Below are positions 5,752 through 11,227 of a stretch of 11,227 nt of DNA, one piece after another. Position 1 is the stretch's first letter, and every line of letters begins with the position of its first letter. The translations under genes were made by a program, and so were the position numbers. The stretch covers positions 1 to 11,227 of the forward strand of contig JAGHCE010000032.1 of assembly GCA_021160625.1 (NCBI GenBank). Direction: 5' to 3'. The notes below the pieces were generated by a model that ran no database searches, had not been told where the DNA came from, and saw only the letters and a list, made by a program, of their open reading frames with translations. The stretch comes from Planctomycetota bacterium. GTDB taxonomy: Bacteria > Planctomycetota > DG-23 > SLPQ01.

Positions 5752-7236
5752 TTATACAAGCACGTCAAGCATGCCTGCCGGGGCCGCAAGCTCGCTTTCC
5801 CGGAGTGCCTCCACCGCTTCCACGGGGGGCTCCCGCCGCGTGGTATCGGGTCGTCCGGGCGCTTGGTAACCGTTCCGGTCACGCCCCTGCTGGCCGAGGC
5901 CGAACTGCATTGATGCCTCGCGGTGGTTGACCTCCAAGCCGCCGAGGTCAACGCCGGCCTCCCGGATACTCTCCCGGAGACCGCCGAGATTGGCGCCGAG
6001 GATGTGGTGCGCCTCAGCGGTCGAGGTCTCTATCCGCGCCGTAACAGAGCCGCGGAACATCGAAACCTGGATCCTTACCGTTCCCAGTTCCGGCGGATAG
6101 AGCCGCACCCTTACCGTTGTCCGGCCGTTGGCGGCGGCCTGCTGGAGCGCACTTGAAACTCGCTCGATGAGCCGCTCCTGGTCTGCCAGGGTGCCGGTTG
6201 TCCGCTCTATGCCGGCGGATTCGATCTGCCCGGCCTGCGGCGCCTCGGACGCGATCGCCTGAACATCAAGCGGCCTCTCAAGCGAGGTGCCCCGGGCTTC
6301 TACACGCTTGGCGTCATCCGGGCCTGCCGGCGCCTGGCCGGCGGCCGAAGCCGCCGTGACGGCGCCTGTCGGGTCCGGTGCAGCCGCCTGCTCCGGGCCG
6401 GGTGCCTGCTCAGTTGCTTGCGTTTGGGTAACCTGGATCTCGGGTGCCTGGGGCGTATTGTCCTCCGGCGCGTCTGGCCGAGCGCCAAGATCCTCGACAA
6501 CAGATGCCGGCGCGGCGTCGGGCACCAGGGCCGGTGTCTGGGCCGCCGGTGTATCTTCGCCTGTTTGCCCGGACGGTGTTGCTTCGGCCGGTGCCGGTAC
6601 GTCCTGGGGTTGACCGGCAGGGCCGGTTTCCGTGGGAACGGGCGCTGCCTGGGGGACCCGGCCGGACGTCTGCGGCGCAGTCAAATCCGCGTCGGTGTCA
6701 TCGGCCGGGATGGATTCGGCCGACGGGGTTCCCATAAAGGGGCTCCCGACCGGGGCCTCCGGCGCTTCGGCGGATACCTGCACCGGCGCTGTGGAGACGG
6801 CAGCGTCCACGACGGCCTCGGCTTCCTGCCCGACCGGCGCACCGGAGAGAGCCATCCCTGCAACAAGCGCCTGGAGCCATTGGAGGAGTTCGGCCGCGGT
6901 CTGTACGTTGTCACCCGCGTCATTGGGCTCGGTCGCTTCCGGAGCGTTTTCCAGCCCCGCCACGCCCGTCAGGAGGGCCTGCAGCACGTCATCGGGGATA
7001 TTCGCCGCGGCGATATTCTCCAGCGCGACGGCCTTGAGGGCCTCAAGCTGCGCGGGTATCAGACCCGTCAACTCCTTTGTTCCGAAGGCATCCTGTGCAC
7101 TGACGCCGCTTTCTGCGGCCTCAAGGGCCGCCTCCAGCGAGCCGGCGAACTTTGCGCCGCCGGGCGCCTGCGATCGGCCTGCGCCGGGTGTCTGCGGCAG
7201 CGCGGCTACGGCGTCGATAATCGCGATTTCTCCCAT
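5752..7236 (-). CDS. fliK: Flagellar hook-length control protein FliK
   Basis: FliK is a secreted molecular ruler that stops hook growth and switches export specificity through FlhB. The 494-residue protein has an ordered N-terminal part (1-130), a very long Pro/Ala/Glu/Gln-rich, probably disordered stretch (about 130-340) and a conserved C-terminal Flg_hook domain (about 365-445). Within the latter are RVRLYPPELGTVRIQVSM, then an alternating strand and LGGLRESIREAGVDLGGLEV, which is the family signature. A disordered middle is normal for FliK rulers, and its length relates to hook length in other bacteria. ATG at 7236 has a near-perfect ribosome binding site. The next gene, flgD, starts 53 bases beyond the stop. 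The last 50 residues after the domain are variable. Confidence 0.93.
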   Translation of the reverse strand: MGEIAIIDAVAALPQTPGAGRSQAPGGAKFAGSLEAALEAAESGVSAQDAFGTKELTGLIPAQLEALKAVALENIAAANIPDDVLQALLTGVAGLENAPEATEPNDAGDNVQTAAELLQWLQALVAGMALSGAPVGQEAEAVVDAAVSTAPVQVSAEAPEAPVGSPFMGTPSAESIPADDTDADLTAPQTSGRVPQAAPVPTETGPAGQPQDVPAPAEATPSGQTGEDTPAAQTPALVPDAAPASVVEDLGARPDAPEDNTPQAPEIQVTQTQATEQAPGPEQAAAPDPTGAVTAASAAGQAPAGPDDAKRVEARGTSLERPLDVQAIASEAPQAGQIESAGIERTTGTLADQERLIERVSSALQQAAANGRTTVRVRLYPPELGTVRIQVSMFRGSVTARIETSTAEAHHILGANLGGLRESIREAGVDLGGLEVNHREASMQFGLGQQGRDRNGYQAPGRPDTTRREPPVEAVEALRESELAAPAGMLDVLV

Positions 7237-7240
7237 TTTC

Positions 7241-7250
7241 TCACCTCCTT
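7241..7250 (-). promoter_or_regulatory. Strong ribosome binding site of fliK
   Basis: The message reads AAGGAGGTGA here, a full match to the 16S anti-Shine-Dalgarno sequence. GGAGG is seven bases before the ATG at 7236. It fixes the start of fliK. Confidence 0.9.
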
Positions 7251-7283
7251 TCCTGCTTGTCCCGTGCCCCGCCGTCGGGCGTC

Positions 7284-7997
7284 TCAGTTCGTGGCGGCCG
7301 CGCTGGCCGTCTCTGCGGGGGGTTCGGCGTACCCGCCGCTTAGTATTTCCTGGAGCGCAGCCGCCCGGTTCATCCGGCCGTCGCCGGGCACGCGCGGCTG
7401 CTCCTTTTTGTCCACCTTTTTTATCTCCGTGAGGATTTCCGCCCTGAGGGTGGTCTTGAATGCCTTGAGGTACCTTACGACGTCCTTGTCCGGCAGGTCG
7501 TAGAGAAGCTCGGCGACGTCCTTGGGCTCCATCTGGCTGTAGGTTTTCACGGCCTCCTGGAAACGGGCGTCTTTCTCGGCGGCGATCTCGGTGGCCTTCT
7601 GTGTGTTGAAGGCCGCGATGCGGCTATCAAGTTCGCGCCGCCGGGCGTCGGTCTCGGCGCGCACGGTTTCCAATTCCCTTCGCATCGACTCGGCCGCTTC
7701 CTTTGCCGTGTCGATGTCCTCCTCCTGCGCCTTCTTTTCCTTCTCCCACAGGGCCACGGCTTTTTCGAGCTGATCAGATCTCTTGATTTCGAGCGGTGTC
7801 TGCGGCGCTTCCTCTTTGACCTCTTCTTCCGAGGGGGTCTGGAGCTCGCCCTGGACAACCTTCACGATGTCGGTCACCTTCTGCTTGGTTACGAAACCGC
7901 CGAAGTAAAGAACCGTCGCCAGGATGACCTCGGTCACCAACATCATCGCCCCTATGACGGACAAGGCCGAAAACAGCCTCTTCAGCGTACTCTTCAT
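7284..7997 (-). CDS. MotE/YlxF-like membrane-anchored coiled-coil protein with MgtE-N-like domain
   Basis: The 237-residue product has a single N-terminal membrane helix (about residues 10-34), a short acidic Pro-containing segment, a long charged coiled coil (about 76-150), and a compact helical region at about 150-192 (YSQMEPKDVAELLYDLPDKD and on) that matches the pattern of the MgtE intracellular N domain. This architecture and the position between fliJ and fliK match Bacillus subtilis YlxF and the MotE family. In Sinorhizobium MotE acts as a chaperone for the periplasmic motor protein MotC, but no MotC is visible here, so that role cannot be transferred. The coiled coil would most likely lie outside the membrane if the N-terminus is cytoplasmic. 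ATG at 7997 has GGAGGG six bases upstream. The exact function is unknown. Confidence 0.85.
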   Translation of the reverse strand: MKSTLKRLFSALSVIGAMMLVTEVILATVLYFGGFVTKQKVTDIVKVVQGELQTPSEEEVKEEAPQTPLEIKRSDQLEKAVALWEKEKKAQEEDIDTAKEAAESMRRELETVRAETDARRRELDSRIAAFNTQKATEIAAEKDARFQEAVKTYSQMEPKDVAELLYDLPDKDVVRYLKAFKTTLRAEILTEIKKVDKKEQPRVPGDGRMNRAAALQEILSGGYAEPPAETASAAATN

Positions 7998-8033
7998 CCG
8001 GCACCCTCCCCTCGAGGGACAAGTCTCTTGCGC

Positions 8034-8064
8034 CCGAGCGGCGCGCGTCGCCCTTCACGCTCGG
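8034..8064 (-). repeat. Inverted repeat in the fliJ to MotE-like gap
   Basis: The arms CCGAGCG (8034-8040) and CGCTCGG (8058-8064) are perfect complements around a 17-base GC-rich loop. The 97-base gap 7998-8094 also holds the palindrome CCCTCGAGGG (8009-8018), next to the ribosome binding site, and two copies of GCCGTCT (8073-8079 and 8084-8090). There is no following T run in the transcribed direction, so this is not a standard terminator. Confidence 0.6.
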
Positions 8065-8094
8065 CGCTTCCCGCCGTCTTTTTGCCGTCTCTGG

Positions 8095-8574
8095 TCATTT
8101 CGATCCCGCCGCAACACCCGTGGAAACCGCGACCCTCTTGATGAAGAACTCCCTGGCTCCCACCTCGTCGAGTTCTTTCGTCTCTTCCCTGGCCAGTTCG
8201 TAGTTGTAGTGCCCGACCTGGATTTCTTCGAGCCTTTCGAGAATTCGTTTGTCCTTCGAAGCGGCCAGGAAATCCTCCCGCCTTTCCTCCATATCCCGCG
8301 CGGCGTCTTTTAGCCATTCAGCCGCCTTGTTCACCTTCACCTCGCACAGGCTCAGGTAAGAGCGGTAGAGGGCCATCTCCCTGGCCGAAATCCTGCCCAC
8401 TCCCATCTCGGCGAGGCGGTTTCTGTAAGAGACAAATTCCGCACCCAGCGCCTCGAGATCCTCGCGGCGTCGCCCGAAGACCTCCACGGCCTTGCTGAAG
8501 GCCCTGAGCCTCTGGGTCTCCATCTGCCTGCGGTACTCCAGGACCTTTCCCAGTGAAAACCTGAACTTTTTCAT
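8095..8574 (-). CDS. fliJ: Flagellar export chaperone/stalk protein FliJ
   Basis: FliJ is the central stalk of the export ATPase ring, a long antiparallel coiled coil that links FliI to FlhA. This 159-residue protein begins MKKFRFSLGKVLEYRR, the standard FliJ opening (Phe-x-Phe then Leu, Val-Leu and Tyr-Arg). Its second helix carries the ASKDKRILERLEEIQ pattern followed by a Tyr and ETKELDEVGAREFF, which closely follows the family ending. Almost the whole protein is charged heptad-like helix. The ATG overlaps the fliI stop by four bases (ATGA) and has a GGAG five bases upstream. The last eight residues are variable. The gap that follows (7998-8094) holds no gene. Confidence 0.93.
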   Translation of the reverse strand: MKKFRFSLGKVLEYRRQMETQRLRAFSKAVEVFGRRREDLEALGAEFVSYRNRLAEMGVGRISAREMALYRSYLSLCEVKVNKAAEWLKDAARDMEERREDFLAASKDKRILERLEEIQVGHYNYELAREETKELDEVGAREFFIKRVAVSTGVAAGSK

Positions 8575-9959
8575 TCGTTCTCCGGCGGCGTTTTCTCCGC
8601 CGCAGCCTCCTGTCGGTCGGCGTGCGTCGCACCTCGGCGCGCGCGCGCCTTGTCGGCCAGTTGGACGATACTGTCCCTGGCTTCCTGGAAGGAAGACGAC
8701 TCGCCCATTCCCTGCCGCAGGTAGTCCCGGATCGCCGGCATCATTTCTATCGAGAGATCGATTTGGGTGTTTGAGCCGCGCACGTAGGCGCCGATGTTTA
8801 TGAGTTCCTCCGACCGCCTGTAAGTGGCCAGGATCGACTTTATCTCGGCAGCCGCCTGCCTATGCTCGTCGTCGGTGACGTCGTTGGCCAGGCGGCTGAT
8901 GCTCTCAAGCGGGCTTATGGCCGGGTAGTGGTGCTGGACGGCCAGCTCGCGCGAGAGCCAGATGTGCCCGTCGAGTATCCCCCGGCAGGTGTCGCCCACG
9001 GGCTCGTTCATATCGTCGGCCTCGACGAGCACGGTGTAGATGCCCGTAATCGAGCCTTCCTCGCCGCAGCCCGAGCGCTCGAGGACGCGCGGAAGCGTGG
9101 CGAAGACGCTCGGCGGATAGCCCCTCGTCGCCGGCGGCTCGCCCGCCGACAGCCCGATCTCCCGCAGCGCCATCGCCATCCTGGTCACCGAGTCCATCAT
9201 CAACATCACGTCGAGCCCCTGGTCCCGGAAGTACTCCGCGATCGTGGTCGCGGTGAGAGCCGCCTTTACCCTCAAGAGCGCCGGTTCGTTACCTGTCGCC
9301 ACGACCACGACGCTCTTTTTGAGACCCTCCTCGCCCAGGTCCTTTTCGATGAACTCCCGTACCTCCCTGCCGCGCTCGCCGACGAGCGCGATAACGTTGG
9401 CGTCCGCCTCGGTGAAGCGCGCCATCATCCCCATCAGGATGCTTTTGCCCACGCCCGAGCCGCTGAAAATCCCGATGCGCTGGCCGCGGCCTATCGTCAG
9501 CAGCCCGTCCATCGAGCGCACGCCGGTGCCTATCGGCTCGGTTATCCGTCGTCTCTTGAGCGGGTCGGGCGGCGTCTGGTAAATGCAGGCGCGCTTGCCG
9601 CCGAGAATCCCGCCTCGAGAGTCCCTGGGTCGGCCCCGGCCGTCCAGCACCCTACCGAGGAGGTCCATGCTGACCGCCACGTTCTGGCGCGGGCCCAGGC
9701 AGCGCACCCAGTCGCCGGCCTTCAGGCCCTGGGTGCTGCCGTAAGGCATCACCACCGCCTTGTCCGCCTTGAAACCTACAACCTCGCCCTCAATCCCTGC
9801 GGCCTTCCCGCCCTCAACACGGCACACCGCGCCGACGGGCGCCGGAAAATTCGCAAGCTCGGCCGTCAATCCCACAACGTGTTCCACGCGCCCCTTCATC
9901 ACGAGCGTCTCACACGACTCTACGAGCGCGATCTCTTCCTGAAAAAGGCCTTTACCCAT
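8571..9959 (-). CDS. fliI: Flagellum-specific type III export ATPase FliI
   Basis: FliI is the hexameric ATPase at the base of the flagellar export apparatus, related to the F1 beta subunit. With ATG at 9959 the protein is 462 residues, the usual family length. The Walker A loop SGSGVGKS is at residues 166-173, the Walker B strand DVMLMMD at 250-256, and the downstream GYPPSVFATLPRVLERSG and INIGAYVRGSN motifs mark the flagellar/type III branch. The frame is open further upstream to 10016, but that part lies in the 3' end of fliH and does not look like FliI. The chosen ATG overlaps the fliH stop by 8 bases. A GTG immediately before it (9962) is possible. The stop overlaps the fliJ start as ATGA. 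Confidence 0.97.
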   Translation of the reverse strand: MGKGLFQEEIALVESCETLVMKGRVEHVVGLTAELANFPAPVGAVCRVEGGKAAGIEGEVVGFKADKAVVMPYGSTQGLKAGDWVRCLGPRQNVAVSMDLLGRVLDGRGRPRDSRGGILGGKRACIYQTPPDPLKRRRITEPIGTGVRSMDGLLTIGRGQRIGIFSGSGVGKSILMGMMARFTEADANVIALVGERGREVREFIEKDLGEEGLKKSVVVVATGNEPALLRVKAALTATTIAEYFRDQGLDVMLMMDSVTRMAMALREIGLSAGEPPATRGYPPSVFATLPRVLERSGCGEEGSITGIYTVLVEADDMNEPVGDTCRGILDGHIWLSRELAVQHHYPAISPLESISRLANDVTDDEHRQAAAEIKSILATYRRSEELINIGAYVRGSNTQIDLSIEMMPAIRDYLRQGMGESSSFQEARDSIVQLADKARARRGATHADRQEAAAEKTPPENE

Positions 9960-10656
9960 CACCGTTCCCGAACAGAATCCTCTCGATCTCACCAAACTGC
10001 GTCTCAATTTGCGCATCGAGGAGCCCCGCCTTGCTGTTTACCACGCAACCGCCTGGGGACACGTCAGGGTCACCCTCGATCGTGACCGACGAGAGATTGT
10101 CAGCCGTCTTGAGCAGTTCCGGCAGGCACTTCTTTACGTTGTCGAGGACATCCGGCGCCACGCGGACCGTAACGTTCCCGTGCCCGGAGAGTATCTCCAG
10201 GCAGCGGGCGAGGTTCTCGGTCGTAACGTGCCGGTCGGCCTCAACTTCCCTCGACACAACCTTCCGGGCAATAAGCATGGCCAGGTCCAGCAGCTCTTTT
10301 TCCGCCTGGACGAAAAGGCCGTCCTTGAGCGAGGAGAACTCCGCCAGGGCGCTTCCAAGCGTCTGTGCGAGTTTCTCCGTCTCGGCCTGCGCTTTTTCAA
10401 ACGCCTCCCTGTGCCCCTCTTCGCGGCCCGCCTGGAGGCCTTCCTCGCGGCCCTTCTCGCGGCCCTCGGCGCGGGCTTCTCGGGCAGCCTCGGCGGCCAT
10501 CTCTTCGCCCCTGGCGCGTGCGGCTTTGATGATCCGGGCCGCCTCGGCCTCGGCCTCGGCGATGATCACCGCGGCCCGGCCTTCCAGGTCGCAGAAATCG
10601 AAGACCAGGGCACCGCCGTAGTCGGCGGCCTCGACCGATTTCACCACGTTAGACAA
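9952..10656 (-). CDS. fliH: Flagellar export ATPase regulator FliH
   Basis: FliH binds the ATPase FliI and tethers it to the C-ring and export gate. The 234-residue protein has an Ala/Glu-rich coiled-coil N-terminal half, then a run of glycines spaced every four residues (Gly65, 69, 73, 77, 81), the GxxxG repeat typical of FliH. The C-terminal half fits the FliH/V-type ATPase subunit E domain, with LLDLAMLIARKVV around residue 120 and the DPDVSPGGCVV segment near 195. The start is taken as TTG at 10656, overlapping the fliG stop by 8 bases, with a GGAGG-like site 8 bases upstream. In-frame GTG codons at 10647 and 10644 are alternatives. Identification rests on the repeat, the domain order and the position between fliG and fliI. 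Confidence 0.93.
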   Translation of the reverse strand: MSNVVKSVEAADYGGALVFDFCDLEGRAAVIIAEAEAEAARIIKAARARGEEMAAEAAREARAEGREKGREEGLQAGREEGHREAFEKAQAETEKLAQTLGSALAEFSSLKDGLFVQAEKELLDLAMLIARKVVSREVEADRHVTTENLARCLEILSGHGNVTVRVAPDVLDNVKKCLPELLKTADNLSSVTIEGDPDVSPGGCVVNSKAGLLDAQIETQFGEIERILFGNGDG

Positions 10657-11227
10657 CTACCTCTCCTCCACCGCGACCCTGGATGATGACCTCGCCGGTT
10701 TCCTCCAGCCGTCTCACGACATCCACGACCTTCTGCTGGGCGGTCTCGACGTCGGAGAGCCGCACCGGCCCCATATACTCCATATCCTCCTTGATGAGCG
10801 TCGCGGCGCGCTCGGACATATTGCGGAATATCTTGTCCTTCAAGTCGTCGGAGGCCGTCTTCAAGGCCAGCGCCAGCGCCTCGTTGTCGACTTCCTTCAA
10901 CACCTGCTGGATGCCCTTGTCGTTGACGAGGATGACGTCCTCGAACACGAACATCAGCCGCCGGATGTTCTCGACAAGATCGGGCTCTTCCTCTTCGAGG
11001 GCTTCCAGGATGCTCTTTTCCGTCGACCGGTCGGCCAGGTTCAATATCTCGGCGACCGCCTCAAATCCCCCGGTCTTCTCGTATTTCTGGACCACTATCG
11101 CCGCAAGACGGCTCTCGAGCCCCTTCTCAACCTCCTTGACGATATCGGGGTTCGTGTGCTCCATAGCGGCGATGCGCTGAACCACTTCGAGCTGCTTGTT
11201 GGCCGGGAGCCCGGCGAGGACCTCTGC
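10649..11227 (-). CDS. fliG: Flagellar motor switch protein FliG, C-terminal 192 residues (5' end outside window)
   Basis: FliG sits on the cytoplasmic face of the MS ring and transmits torque from the stator to the rotor. The reading frame is open to the right edge of the window and begins inside the middle ARM domain (AEVLAGLPANKQLEVVQRIA, followed by a segment like the family pattern of Asn-Pro-Asp-Ile then a charged helix). The C-terminal torque domain is intact: the FVFEDV hinge, a charged ridge with several Asp, Lys and Arg residues, the MSERAA motif and a final VVRRLEETGEVII helix. Roughly the first 140 residues expected for the family are missing only because the window ends. The stop codon lies 8 bases inside the start of fliH, so the two are probably translationally coupled. 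The GTG seen within the frame at 11185 is an internal codon and not the start. Confidence 0.97.
   Translation of the reverse strand, partial: AEVLAGLPANKQLEVVQRIAAMEHTNPDIVKEVEKGLESRLAAIVVQKYEKTGGFEAVAEILNLADRSTEKSILEALEEEEPDLVENIRRLMFVFEDVILVNDKGIQQVLKEVDNEALALALKTASDDLKDKIFRNMSERAATLIKEDMEYMGPVRLSDVETAQQKVVDVVRRLEETGEVIIQGRGGGEVVV

Noticed and set aside
8571..10016. A fliI start at 10016 giving 19 extra residues.
   Set aside because: The extra residues are Arg-rich, unlike FliI N-termini, and would lie 65 bases inside fliH. ATG 9959 gives the normal length and operon-style overlap.
8862..10085. Plus-strand open frame of 407 codons.
   Set aside because: It is antisense to fliI and part of fliH. 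Its His/Arg/Ala-rich product is typical of an antisense frame in GC-rich DNA. The same applies to the long plus-strand frames at 1427-2563 and 6418-7503.

Overview
This GC-rich window is one continuous piece of a bacterial flagellar operon. All recognised genes lie on the minus strand, so transcription runs from the right end of the window to the left. In transcription order they are: fliG (5' end outside the window), fliH, fliI, fliJ, a MotE/YlxF-like gene, fliK, flgD, a small TIGR02530-type flagellar operon gene, flgE, flbD (swrD), motA, motB, fliL, fliN, and the first 31 codons of a signal-peptide-bearing export protein (fliO or fliP). There are no RNA genes, mobile elements, CRISPR arrays or phage genes, and no convincing promoter or terminator.

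The genes work together in four steps. FliG and FliN are rotor (C-ring) proteins. FliH, FliI and FliJ are the ATPase complex of the flagellar type III export apparatus. FliK, FlgD and FlgE control hook length, cap the growing hook and form the hook. MotA and MotB are the stator, FliL is a stator-associated protein, and FlbD belongs to the SwrD family linked to stator power in Bacillus subtilis. Many junctions overlap by 1 to 8 bases (fliG/fliH, fliH/fliI, fliI/fliJ, flgD/TIGR02530, motB/fliL, fliN/next gene), as expected for coupled translation. Larger gaps of about 50 to 150 bases lie before the MotE-like gene, flgD, flgE, flbD and motA, and most of these hold strong inverted repeats.

The organism is a flagellated bacterium with a cell envelope that holds peptidoglycan. 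The gene order resembles the fla/che operons of Firmicutes, spirochaetes and planctomycetes. The high GC content, the MotB N-terminus (a Cys-Pro-Pro segment before the stator helix) and a threonine/alanine-rich insert in FlgE recall Planctomycetota, but this is an impression from memory and is not proven here.

The most interesting departures from the textbook operon are four. fliM is missing between fliL and fliN. FliN carries a FliM/FliY-like N-terminal QDELD motif on a long acidic linker. The MotB peptidoglycan-binding motif reads GHTA where GHTD is usual. A cluster of RNA hairpins surrounds flbD and precedes flgE and motA. I see no evidence of a wholly new biological system.
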